From positions 4,715 through 26,856 of IMG/VR virus record IMGVR_UViG_3300030380_004425: 22,142 nucleotides of DNA; one strand, written 5' to 3'. This document shows, piece by piece, positions 4,634 through 12,204 of this stretch. The position numbers were made by a program, and so were the translations under genes. Source of the DNA: a virus. Position 1 is the first letter of the stretch. Each line of letters opens with the position of its first letter. Under the pieces are notes generated by a model. It did not search any database and was not told the DNA's origin. It saw only the letters and a list, made by a program, of their open reading frames with translations.

Positions 4634-6177
4634 TGGAAAAAACAACATTACGAATGATTGAAAAGTTTCAAAAAGCAAAAACAGATAGAGTGCTTTTTGA
4701 ATCATTGTTTGAAGAATGTTATGAATATGCAATGCCAATGCGCCAGAGTTTCTATTATGAATCTCCGGGGCAAAGGCGTGATGATAAAATATTTGATGAA
4801 ACTGCTGTTGTTGGTGTTCAGGAGTTTGCTTCACGATTGCAATCAGGGCTTGTACCAAACTTTGCAAGGTGGGCTGATCTTCTTGCTGGCAGTGAAATAC
4901 CAGAACAGAATCAAGATGATATTAACAATAGTTTAGATCAGGTAACAGATTATGTTTTTGAGATTATTCAAAATTCAAACTTCGGACAAGAAGTGCATGA
5001 ATCGTTTATGGACCTTGCTGTTGGAACAGGCATCTTACTTGTCGAAGAGGGTGATGCAGTTAATCCGATACGTTTTAACGCTATTCCATTACCGAGTGTA
5101 TATCTTGATACAGGTCCAGATGATAAAATTGATCATGTATATCGGCAACGTTCGCTCAAATATCAGGAGATACCTATTGCTTATCCTAAAGCAGAAATAG
5201 GAGAAAAAACATTACGATCAATACAAACAAACCCTGATGCGAAGGTTGATATTGTTGAGATTGTTTGTCGTAATTACTCAAAGCCAAATCAAGATTTATT
5301 CGACTTTTTTGTAATTAATATACCTGATAAAGAAGAAATATTTAGTGATCAGTTTAGCGGCACTGGATCAAACCCATTTGTTTGTTTCCGCTGGTCTAAG
5401 GCTAGTGGAGAAATTTATGGGAGAGGCCCTCTTATCAATGCCCTTAGTGCGATTAAAACTACAAACCTAACAATTGAACTTGTTCTTGAAAATGCACAAA
5501 TGGCTATCTCTGGCATCTATCAAATGGATGATGATGGCATAATCAATACAGACACGATTAACCTTGTTCCCGGCACAATTATTCCTAAAGCTATGGGTTC
5601 TCAAGGTTTGCAGCCAATACGCAATGCAGGAAACTTTGATGTAGCAAATCTAGTTCTCGGCGATATGCGTAACAATATCAAACGCGCTTTGTATAATGAT
5701 ATGCTTGGTGATCCTAATAAAACGCCAGCATCTGCTACAGAAGTTGCAGAACGCATGGCTGATCTTTCAAGGCGAATTGGGTCTGCGTTTGGTAGGTTGC
5801 AGGCAGAAATGGTGCAGCCAATATTGCAACGTGTCGTGTATATCCTGAAAAAACAGGGACGCATTGAGTTGCCGACTATAAATGGCAGAGAGATAAAAGT
5901 GCGGTCTACATCACCATTAGCGCAAGCGCAGGCAAATCAAGACATAACATCTATCTCAAGATATTTACAATTAGTTGGTGGCACTTTTGGCCCTGAAATC
6001 CTTAATCTCCTAGTAAGCTCTGAAGATGTGGCTGTCCATTTAGCTAAAAAATTTGGTGTTCCTGATACTCTTGTTAGAGACAAGGTTGATCGTGAACAAC
6101 TTATTGCTGCTGCACAACAAATGGCGTCACAGCAACAACAGCAACAAATGATGGCTAGTGAGAATGTCCAACAATAG
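4630..6177 (+). CDS. Portal protein (T7 gp8-type head-tail connector)
   Basis: This forms the dodecameric ring at one capsid vertex, through which DNA enters and leaves and to which the terminase and tail attach. The 515-residue length suits the T7-like portal family (head-to-tail connecting protein). Recognisable segments are the N-terminal FDETAVVGVQEFASRLQSGL, then GRGPLINALSAIKTTN (from about residue 263) and the crown-proximal LYNDMLGDPNKTPASATEVA (from about 353), the last being typical of the family. The C-terminus is a low-complexity Gln run (QQMASQQQQQQMMASENVQQ). The start is one of two adjacent ATGs (4630 or 4633), coupled to the upstream stop. The 3' end overlaps the next gene. 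Confidence 0.95.
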   Translation: MMEKTTLRMIEKFQKAKTDRVLFESLFEECYEYAMPMRQSFYYESPGQRRDDKIFDETAVVGVQEFASRLQSGLVPNFARWADLLAGSEIPEQNQDDINNSLDQVTDYVFEIIQNSNFGQEVHESFMDLAVGTGILLVEEGDAVNPIRFNAIPLPSVYLDTGPDDKIDHVYRQRSLKYQEIPIAYPKAEIGEKTLRSIQTNPDAKVDIVEIVCRNYSKPNQDLFDFFVINIPDKEEIFSDQFSGTGSNPFVCFRWSKASGEIYGRGPLINALSAIKTTNLTIELVLENAQMAISGIYQMDDDGIINTDTINLVPGTIIPKAMGSQGLQPIRNAGNFDVANLVLGDMRNNIKRALYNDMLGDPNKTPASATEVAERMADLSRRIGSAFGRLQAEMVQPILQRVVYILKKQGRIELPTINGREIKVRSTSPLAQAQANQDITSISRYLQLVGGTFGPEILNLLVSSEDVAVHLAKKFGVPDTLVRDKVDREQLIAAAQQMASQQQQQQMMASENVQQ

Positions 6178-6433
6178 ACTTGGAATAGATAACTTTCCTC
6201 GCAAAATATCTGATGATAATGAAATCTCTCTTGATATTCGGGCTTTATTTAGAAGCCCGAATGGAGAGAAAGTTTTGAAATACTTGCGTTCTATTACAAT
6301 AGAAGCAGTAACCGGGCCAGCTGCTAGTGATGCAGAACTTCGGCATCTTGAAGGGCAGCGGTACATAGTGGGTCTTATTGAAAGACGAATGAAACATGCA
6401 GAAAAGGTAGAAAAAAATGGAACAAGCAGATAA
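6158..6433 (+). CDS. Bbp19-like small phage protein, 91 aa
   Basis: The gene begins within the end of the portal gene. GTG 6158 is the first possible start and ATG 6164 is equally plausible (MSNNRLGIDNFPRK). The core LFRSPNGEKVLKYLRS, then DAELRHLEGQRYIVGLIERR fits the small phage family I know as Bbp19, with an 'F.SP.G..VL..L ... EGQR..V..I' pattern. That family sits between portal and scaffold or capsid genes in several podoviruses, and its function is unknown. It is helical and charged. Its 3' end overlaps the scaffold start at 6417. It may take part in connector or procapsid assembly, by inference from position. Confidence 0.75.
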   Translation: MRMSNNRLGIDNFPRKISDDNEISLDIRALFRSPNGEKVLKYLRSITIEAVTGPAASDAELRHLEGQRYIVGLIERRMKHAEKVEKNGTSR

Positions 6434-7118
6434 TGTGGAAGTAGCAGAGGCTACAGAAGCACCTGTATCCACACGACCTGAATGGTTGCCTGAAAAGTTT
6501 GAATCACCAGAAGCTATGGCAAAGTCCTATGGTGAACTTGAATCTTGGAAAGGCAAGCGTGAAGATGATCTTCGTAGTGAAATAATTAGCCAAATGGAGC
6601 AGGAGGCATATTCAAATCGCCCTGCTACAGCTGGTGATTACTCTATGCCTGAAACTGTGAATGAAGAATTGGCTGTTGATAATGCATTATTTCAATGGTG
6701 GACAAATCATGCATTTGAAAATGGTTATAGCCAAGATGAGTTCGAGGATGGCATTAAGCAATTTAATGAAGCATTAGAAATGATGCAGCCTAACCTTGAT
6801 GAAGAAATTAAATCTCTTGGTGATAATGCTGATGCCAGAATTGAAGCTGTAAGTCTTTGGAGCCAAAAGTTCTTTCCAGAAGAATATGAAGATGTAATTC
6901 TTGGCATTGGACAATCTGCCAAAGGCATAGAGATGATGGAGTTTTTGATGCAACACGTTAAAGATGCATCTGTATCAAATGATGCTGGTGTAGCGCCTAG
7001 AACTACAGAAGATGATCTACGCACAAAAATGCAAGACCCACGTTATTGGAATCCTGTTAAGAGAGATCAAGCATTTGTTAGAGAAGTCGACGAAGGTTTC
7101 GCACAACTTTATCGCTGA
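6417..7118 (+). CDS. Scaffolding protein (T7 gp9-type capsid assembly protein)
   Basis: Scaffold directs coat assembly into a procapsid around the portal and is later lost. This 233-aa product is strongly acidic (Glu/Asp-rich throughout). It has the N-terminal RPEWLPEKFESPEAMAKSYG typical of T7-like scaffolds and a C-terminal coat-binding-like end, LRTKMQDPRYWNPVKRDQAF then VREVDEGF, also typical of the family. The middle is helical with low sequence complexity. It is somewhat shorter than T7 gp9 (about 300 aa). AAGG lies about 8 bases before the ATG. Its place immediately after the portal and before the coat region agrees, although one gene intervenes before the coat. Confidence 0.92.
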   Translation: MEQADNVEVAEATEAPVSTRPEWLPEKFESPEAMAKSYGELESWKGKREDDLRSEIISQMEQEAYSNRPATAGDYSMPETVNEELAVDNALFQWWTNHAFENGYSQDEFEDGIKQFNEALEMMQPNLDEEIKSLGDNADARIEAVSLWSQKFFPEEYEDVILGIGQSAKGIEMMEFLMQHVKDASVSNDAGVAPRTTEDDLRTKMQDPRYWNPVKRDQAFVREVDEGFAQLYR

Positions 7119-7134
7119 TTGCCCAATAGAAAGT

Positions 7135-7614
7135 GTGCAGATAGTCAAATCAACTGTTGAACATGCTGGCTATCTGCAACACCGACTAAGGCCATCTGAC
7201 GTAAGAGAGTGTCTAATTGCTGGTGTATCATCATGGAAAGCATTGCACGAGCCTTTGCGTGATAAGTATGGCAATACATGGACAATATTAATTGATGATG
7301 AGCCATGCGCTATGTTTGGCACATCAGACATGACAGATCGTGAAGATCTGCTATGTGGCTGCATATGGTTATTGGGCAGTCATTTATGTGAAGAAAAGCC
7401 TATAGTTTTTTGTAAGACGACAAAATACATTATAGAATCCCTACTTTTAGATTATGATATTTTAGAAAATTTAGTTCCTGTAGACCATGAAAGAACAATA
7501 AAGTGGCTAACTTGGCTAGGGTTTTCTTTTGCGAAAAAGCCAACATTTGTAAATGGATTCCAATGTATACGTTTTGTGCGTTGCAATAGTCGTTTAGATG
7601 TGGCATGGAGTTAA
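7135..7614 (+). CDS. T7 gp13-like (DUF2833, GNAT-like fold) protein
   Basis: The chosen start is GTG 7135 (159 aa). The frame stays open to ATG 7012, but that extension lies inside the scaffold gene and looks unlike the family. The product follows the DUF2833 pattern, which includes T7 gp13: HRLRPSDVRECLIAG near the N-terminus, then WTILIDDEPCAMFGTSDM, then a GCIWLLGS strand, and ERTIKWLTWLGFSF near the end. These match the beta strands and final 'IRWLRWLGF' element of an acetyltransferase-like fold. In T7, gp13 is needed for virion morphogenesis; enzymatic activity is not established. No clear Shine-Dalgarno is seen. Its place between scaffold and coat is unusual, because T7 keeps it after the tail tube genes. 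Confidence 0.8.
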   Translation: MQIVKSTVEHAGYLQHRLRPSDVRECLIAGVSSWKALHEPLRDKYGNTWTILIDDEPCAMFGTSDMTDREDLLCGCIWLLGSHLCEEKPIVFCKTTKYIIESLLLDYDILENLVPVDHERTIKWLTWLGFSFAKKPTFVNGFQCIRFVRCNSRLDVAWS

Positions 7615-7717
7615 TATTACGGCCTGTTTTATCTGACAGCCTCTATATTGAGATAACTGGATGAGGAAGAAAACGGACAACCGTTGGTGTAGTGAAACTT
7701 AAATAAGGAACTCAGTA
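7615..7717 (+). promoter_or_regulatory. Coat gene leader with two small hairpins
   Basis: This 103-base spacer precedes the coat gene. It has a bulged hairpin (GGC-TGT at 7621-7627 with ACAGCC at 7636-7641) and a tetraloop hairpin (AACGG 7672-7676, ACAA, CCGTT 7681-7685). It ends in a strong AAGGAA about 8 bases before the ATG. TATATT at 7644-7649 has no matching -35 at normal spacing. A phage-polymerase promoter or RNA-processing site here would fit the need for high coat expression, but I see no known consensus. Confidence 0.35.
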
Positions 7718-8530
7718 ATGGCTAATACAATTGATCAAGCCTTTATCAAGCAGTTCGAGATTGATGTTCACCTTGCATATCAGCGTATGGGTTCAAAACT
7801 CCGCAACACTGTTCGCACCGCTGGTAATGTTCGTGGCAATGTTGTTCGCTTCCAGAAGATTGGTGCTGGATCAGCTAACACAAAATCTCGTAACGGTAAC
7901 GTAACTCCAATGGAACTCACACATACCAATGTTGAGGCGACTATGGAAGATTTCTATGCGCCAGAATTCATTGATAAGTTAGATGAGTTAAAAACCAATA
8001 TTGATGAGCGTCAAGCTGTGGCTCAATCAGCTGCTGCTGCTCTGGGTCGCAAGACTGATGAGATCCTGTATACAGCAATGGATTCAGGTGCAAACTCAAC
8101 TCAGATCCATGACACAGGCTCTGCTCTTGCTAAAGCTGATCTTCTTACAGTGTTTGAAACCTTTGGTTCTGCAAACATCCCAGAAGATGGTCAGCGTTAT
8201 CTTGCTATGCATCCAAAAGGATATGCGGATCTTTTCCTCATTGAAGAATTTGCTTCTTCAGATTATGTGGGCGAACAAAATCTGCCATTCGCTGGCGGCA
8301 TGACAATGAAAGAGTTCTTAGGCTTTAAAGTGTTCTCAACATCAGCAATTACAGCTGGTAAGAATATGGCTTACCACTCAACTGCTGTTGGTCTTGGCAT
8401 CAATTCTGATGTTCAGACAGAGATCAACTATGTTCCTGAGAAAGCTGCTCACCTTGCAACCTCAATGATGTCCATGGGTGCTGTTGTTATTGATGACAAT
8501 GGTGTCTATGAAGTCCTTGATAATAACTAA
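7718..8530 (+). CDS. Major capsid (coat) protein
   Basis: The 270-aa product matches the 'phage capsid protein' family with an HK97-type fold common in marine podo- and siphoviruses. The N-terminus is NTIDQAFIKQFEIDVHLAYQ then RMGSKLRNTVR. The centre includes VEATMEDFYAPEFIDKLDEL and NIDERQAVAQSAAAALGRKT, and the C-terminal strand is MMSMGAVVIDDNGVYEVLDN. The start has a strong AAGGAA. Codon use is visibly richer in C-ending and CGT/CGC codons than in the flanking genes, as expected for a highly expressed coat. It follows the scaffold (with one insert) and precedes the tail tube genes. No slippery site that could produce a fused longer form was found near its end. Confidence 0.93.
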   Translation: MANTIDQAFIKQFEIDVHLAYQRMGSKLRNTVRTAGNVRGNVVRFQKIGAGSANTKSRNGNVTPMELTHTNVEATMEDFYAPEFIDKLDELKTNIDERQAVAQSAAAALGRKTDEILYTAMDSGANSTQIHDTGSALAKADLLTVFETFGSANIPEDGQRYLAMHPKGYADLFLIEEFASSDYVGEQNLPFAGGMTMKEFLGFKVFSTSAITAGKNMAYHSTAVGLGINSDVQTEINYVPEKAAHLATSMMSMGAVVIDDNGVYEVLDNN

Positions 8531-8544
8531 GAAAGGGTAAGAAA

Positions 8545-8808
8545 ATGGCTTATAGCGCAGCAGGACTTACTCGTATCGGTGGTGCATCAAATGGTGATCT
8601 GTGGTTTTATTCAACAACCGATGCAATTGCGGCTGTCAACTCAGCAGGGTATTTTAATGATGCTGCTAATATGTTGTCTGTCCGTGATTTAATCATTGTT
8701 ACTGACACAAACACACCTACAACACATTTTGTAAATGTATTATCAAATACAGGTACAGTTGTGGATGTTTCAGATGGTACAGCTGTCGTCGAAACTGACG
8801 GTGACTAA
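8545..8808 (+). CDS. Small coat-distal protein, possible head decoration, 87 aa
   Basis: The ATG is preceded by GAAAGGG 7-8 bases upstream and lies 14 bases after the coat stop. The product, MAYSAAGLTRIGGASNGDLW followed by FYSTTDAIAAVNSAGYFNDA, then RDLIIVTDTN and a beta-rich Thr/Val end, has the AYSxxGLxxIG ... WxYxSxDAxxxVxxxGYF pattern I recall in small proteins next to coat genes of marine phages. No function is proven for them. It looks all-beta with no Cys, which would suit a capsid-surface or fibre-like decoration protein, but that is inference. Its stop codon overlaps the AAAGGAG motif discussed under the next regulatory entry. Confidence 0.8.
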   Translation: MAYSAAGLTRIGGASNGDLWFYSTTDAIAAVNSAGYFNDAANMLSVRDLIIVTDTNTPTTHFVNVLSNTGTVVDVSDGTAVVETDGD

Positions 8809-8855
8809 AGGAGTTTGGGAGGGGTCAATCCGAAACACCCCTCCCATATCATCAT
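8807..8855 (+). promoter_or_regulatory. Shine-Dalgarno + 10-bp hairpin before tail tubular A gene
   Basis: AAAGGAG (8807-8813) is followed by TGGGAGGGGT (8816-8825), an 11-base loop, and the perfect complement ACCCCTCCCA (8837-8846). Nine bases later comes ATG 8856. No other Shine-Dalgarno lies within 15 bases of this ATG and no alternative in-frame start exists upstream. Unfolded, AAAGGAG is 42 bases from the ATG. With the hairpin folded, only 2+9 = 11 unpaired bases separate them. The same position (after the coat gene) carries the terminator T-phi in T7, so partial transcription termination is the alternative, but there is no U-run after this stem (ATATCATCAT follows). The hairpin itself is certain in sequence; its role is inferred. 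Confidence 0.65.
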
Positions 8856-9440
8856 ATGCCAACTGTAGCTAATTCAGATATTGATATTGCATCAAGAGGA
8901 TTGCTCTTAATTGGGGCAGACCCAATATCTTCTTTTACATCTTCTTCTACAGAAGCAATTGTAGCAAACGCTATATATGAAGATGTAATTAGAACCATAA
9001 TGTGTTCTAGTCGTTGGCGATTTGCAACGAAACAAGCAGAGTTAAATTTATTAGCTGATGAACCAACAGGTCGTTATGATCGCGCACATCAACTTCCTTC
9101 TGACTTACTAATGCTTCATGCAGTTACTGTAAGTGATTTAATCATAGAGTATAATGTTTATACTGATAAAGTATTCAGCAATGCATCCTCTAACGATACT
9201 TTGATTGCTGATTATACATTCAGAGCAAAAGAAATAGATTTTCCTTCATACTTTACTCTTGCTGCTGAATTTTCATTAGGCGCTTCATTTGCACTATCCA
9301 TTGCAAGAGATGAGCAAATGTCAGCAATACTTGAAAGGAAGGCTGCTGACTTATTGCAGCAGGCTAAAACATTAGATAGTCAGCAACAAACAACACGAAA
9401 ACTTGTTACATCGAGGTTCATTACTGAAAGGCGAAGTTAA
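8856..9440 (+). CDS. Tail tubular protein A (T7 gp11-type gatekeeper)
   Basis: This forms the ring joining the portal to the tail nozzle. The 194-aa length equals that of the T7 family. Typical segments are the N-terminal helix IDIASRGLLLIGADPISSF, the CSSRWRFATKQAEL segment (about 50-63), RYDRAHQLPSDLLMLHAV (73-90), and a C-terminal helical bundle ending in FITERRS. The only usable start is ATG 8856, which lacks a nearby Shine-Dalgarno and is preceded by a strong hairpin. The stop overlaps the next start (TAATG at 9438-9442), so both tail tube genes are coupled and any control on this start would affect both. Confidence 0.92.
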   Translation: MPTVANSDIDIASRGLLLIGADPISSFTSSSTEAIVANAIYEDVIRTIMCSSRWRFATKQAELNLLADEPTGRYDRAHQLPSDLLMLHAVTVSDLIIEYNVYTDKVFSNASSNDTLIADYTFRAKEIDFPSYFTLAAEFSLGASFALSIARDEQMSAILERKAADLLQQAKTLDSQQQTTRKLVTSRFITERRS

Positions 9441-11674
9441 TGGCGCGAGTAAGAATACCGCTGAACAACTTTGTTTTTGGTGAGATAAGCCCGTCTTTGA
9501 ATAGTCGTGTGGATTCAGCTGTTTATAATCAATCTGGGCAATCTGTAAAAAATGTATTTATTAGAGCCGAAGGTGGCGTTATTAGCCGACCCGGTTCTAA
9601 AATGGTTCATAGTTTTACAGGTCATACATATAATAGCGCTTTAGCGCAGCAGATACGTATTGAGCCATTCTTGTTTTCAAGTGATGAGAAATATGTAGTT
9701 GCGTTTAGCGCTGGGCAGATTGATGTATTTAGGATAAATGCTGATGGTAGCTTCAATGCTAAAGTAGCTACTCTTACACAAGATACGGCAAGTACAGCGC
9801 TGCCATTTACAAATACAAATCTAACTGAGTTTACATATGCACAAAATAGTGACTTTATGTTTATTGCTCATAATGATTTCAATCCACTTACATTAGTCCG
9901 TACAGGTCTTACAAGTTTTGAAGTAAGACAGTTTGCTTTTGATACATCAGCTGATGGCAACAAAAAGCTGCAACCTTACTATAACTTTCAAGCATCCGGT
10001 GTAACCATTACCCCATCTGCAACAAGTGGCAATGGTATTACTATTACAACAAGTGCCAACTATTTTGATTCTGGTATGATTGGGTCAAGTTTGCTTATTG
10101 GCGAAACGCAAGTAGATATTACTGCTGTAACAGATGCTAAAAATGCAACAGCCAATGTGCAAGGCACAATACAAAGGCAGCTTGATTTTGATTCTCTAAA
10201 TACAACAGAGGGATCAGATAAAGTTCTTGTTATTATGTTGAATCATGGTCTTGCCGCTGGTGCGTCCATTACAATATCTGAAGCTGGTGCATTGGGTGGT
10301 ATAAACAATGGCAACATGAATGGCACAAGAACAATATCAAGTGTTGTTGATGAAAATAAATTTCTTTATACGGCGGGTGGGTCTGCAAGTTCTACAGCCA
10401 CTGGTGGTGGAACGCCTATTATTGCTAGTACAGCCGCACAAACTGAGTGGTTTGAGCAAGCGTATAGTACACACAGAGGCTTCCCAGCTGCTGTAACTTT
10501 TCATGAAAATAGACTTTGGTTTGGCGGCACACCATCTCAACCAAGCCACATATGGGCATCTGTATCAGATCAATTCTTTAATTTTGATGTAGGCGAGGGA
10601 TCATCTACTGACGCTATTGATTTAGAGGTAGCTGTTGGTGTTACAAACTTTATACGCCATTTAGTTTCTAACAGAGATTTACAAGTATTTTGTAATCAAG
10701 GCGAATTCTTTTTGCCAGCCTTTCAAGATCAGCCTATTACGCCGAGTATTGCAAAAGTCTCAGAACAAACGCCATTTGGTACAGGTTTTGTCAGACCTTT
10801 GTCATTAGATGGCGGGACTTTATTTATTCAGGAAACAGGCACAGCTGTAAGAGAATATATATTTAATGATGGTGAAGGTGCATATACAACAAATATGATT
10901 TCCATCCTTTCATCGCATTTGATATCAAATCCTGTGCAACTTACGTCTGTAAGAGGGTCTTTGGATAGGCCGGGTGCATATGCATTTTTCTTAATGGATA
11001 ATGGAGAAGTTGCAGTATTCTATAGCATTAGATCAGAAAAACGTGCTGGTTGGATGCGTTGGACAACCACAGGTAGATTCCATTCTGTTTGTGCTATAGA
11101 TGAAAATCTGTATGCAATTACAGTTAGAGATGATGGATCAGGTAGTAATAAATTATTTTTAGAAAGTTTTGATAAAACACTTAATATGGATTTTAGTAAT
11201 ACATTCAGCGGCTCTGCTGGTGTGTTTTCTGTATCATCTCATTTTTCAAATGGTGCGGTTGTAGATGTTATTGATGGCTCTCAATATTTGGGACAGTTTA
11301 CTGTTGCTGGTGGTAATTTAGACGTTAGTTCTGTAAAAGAATCCACTTCTATTCAAGTTGGCTATAAGTTTACACCAGAGTTAAAAACGATGCCTGTAGA
11401 TGGACAGGTTCCGGGTGGCCCATTAACAGGTAGGCCTAGAAAAATAAGTAATATTGTTTTAGATATTCAAGATACATTTAGTATTTCAGTTAATGGCAAA
11501 AGTATTATTTTGAGGGATGTAACGTTCGATCCGTCTGTATCGCCAACAGCATTTACTGGCAAAAAAGAGTTTAGAGTTCTTGGGTATAGCAAAGATCCAG
11601 CAGTTACTATTTCCCAAACAGATCCTTTGGGGCTGCAATTGAACGGCATGATAGTAGAGGTGGCTTTCTCATGA
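9440..11674 (+). CDS. Tail tubular protein B (T7 gp12-type nozzle)
   Basis: This large protein (744 aa, close to the T7 family's roughly 800) forms the distal nozzle of the short tail. Recognisable parts are the N-terminal RIPLNNFVFGEISPSLNSRV, then SVKNVFIRAEGGVISRPGSK, and the central FHENRLWFGGTPSQPSHIWA (from about residue 353), followed by a long beta-propeller-like body. AAAGGCG precedes the ATG, which overlaps the stop of the gp11-type gene. Residues about 190-340 (Thr/Ser/Gly/Ala-rich) look like an inserted beta domain typical of variable regions in this family. The stop overlaps the next start (ATGA at 11671-11674). Confidence 0.93.
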   Translation: MARVRIPLNNFVFGEISPSLNSRVDSAVYNQSGQSVKNVFIRAEGGVISRPGSKMVHSFTGHTYNSALAQQIRIEPFLFSSDEKYVVAFSAGQIDVFRINADGSFNAKVATLTQDTASTALPFTNTNLTEFTYAQNSDFMFIAHNDFNPLTLVRTGLTSFEVRQFAFDTSADGNKKLQPYYNFQASGVTITPSATSGNGITITTSANYFDSGMIGSSLLIGETQVDITAVTDAKNATANVQGTIQRQLDFDSLNTTEGSDKVLVIMLNHGLAAGASITISEAGALGGINNGNMNGTRTISSVVDENKFLYTAGGSASSTATGGGTPIIASTAAQTEWFEQAYSTHRGFPAAVTFHENRLWFGGTPSQPSHIWASVSDQFFNFDVGEGSSTDAIDLEVAVGVTNFIRHLVSNRDLQVFCNQGEFFLPAFQDQPITPSIAKVSEQTPFGTGFVRPLSLDGGTLFIQETGTAVREYIFNDGEGAYTTNMISILSSHLISNPVQLTSVRGSLDRPGAYAFFLMDNGEVAVFYSIRSEKRAGWMRWTTTGRFHSVCAIDENLYAITVRDDGSGSNKLFLESFDKTLNMDFSNTFSGSAGVFSVSSHFSNGAVVDVIDGSQYLGQFTVAGGNLDVSSVKESTSIQVGYKFTPELKTMPVDGQVPGGPLTGRPRKISNIVLDIQDTFSISVNGKSIILRDVTFDPSVSPTAFTGKKEFRVLGYSKDPAVTISQTDPLGLQLNGMIVEVAFS

Positions 11675-12204
11675 GTTGGGCTTATGCATTATTAGCGATT
11701 GGAACTGCTTTAGACATTACTGGCAGGCAACAAGCTGCTGATTTTGAAAGTATTAGACAGCAAAATATTGCAAGACAAGCAAAAGAAAATGCAGAAATGG
11801 CAAAGCTAAATGCTGAACGTCAATCAACTGCACGATCTGAAGCGTATACAAAGTTTCTTCGCAATTCATCTGCAATAGCTGGATTTAATAGACGAGGTGA
11901 TGATCGTTCTTTAAGGGCCATACAAAAAGCTGGAAGAGAACAAACACAAGAAGAGTTGACAGCTATTAGATTGCAAAGTTTGTTTGCAAGAGGAAGGTAT
12001 CAGTCTCAAGCATCATTTGCTTTGGCAGAAAGTCAAGCAGCACAAGACGCTGTATTAATGGGCCAGATTTCTACATTAGTTGAAAATGGTTATAGAATGG
12101 CTCAAGTTTCAAGTGATAATTCAAGCGCAACATCAGGTTATACAGCGCCTAGTTATGGCATGTCTCCAGCTCAACAATTAGCAAGATATGGGCGGGTAAC
12201 GTAA
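11671..12204 (+). CDS. Internal virion protein B-like (T7 gp14-type ejection protein)
   Basis: The 177-aa product begins with a short hydrophobic stretch (MSWAYALLAIGTALDITGRQ) and continues as a long Ala/Gln/Glu/Arg helix (QQNIARQAKENAEMAKLNAE and onward). Glycine-containing turns (AIAGFNRRGDDRSLRAIQKA) are typical of gp14-like proteins that form the outer-membrane pore during DNA ejection. The length is near T7 gp14 (196 aa). Position directly after the gp12-type gene and before two very large internal proteins matches the T7 order 14-15-16. GAGGTGG lies upstream and the start overlaps the previous stop. Its own stop directly abuts the next ATG at 12205. Confidence 0.85.
   Translation: MSWAYALLAIGTALDITGRQQAADFESIRQQNIARQAKENAEMAKLNAERQSTARSEAYTKFLRNSSAIAGFNRRGDDRSLRAIQKAGREQTQEELTAIRLQSLFARGRYQSQASFALAESQAAQDAVLMGQISTLVENGYRMAQVSSDNSSATSGYTAPSYGMSPAQQLARYGRVT

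Noticed and set aside
7012-7134. Upstream extension of the gp13-like frame to ATG 7012
   Set aside because: It lies wholly within the end of the scaffold gene and the spacer, has no family similarity, and would add 41 residues to a protein already of family length from GTG 7135.
7621-7700. Sigma-70 promoter before the coat gene using TATATT at 7644-7649
   Set aside because: No -35-like hexamer lies 16-18 bases upstream, so the match is to a single AT-rich hexamer only.
8515-8550. Programmed -1 frameshift joining coat and the 87-aa protein, as in T7 gene 10
   Set aside because: The 87-aa gene is in the -1 frame, but that frame has TAA at 8521-8523 and 8524-8526, and no slippery heptamer lies in the last codons of the coat gene.
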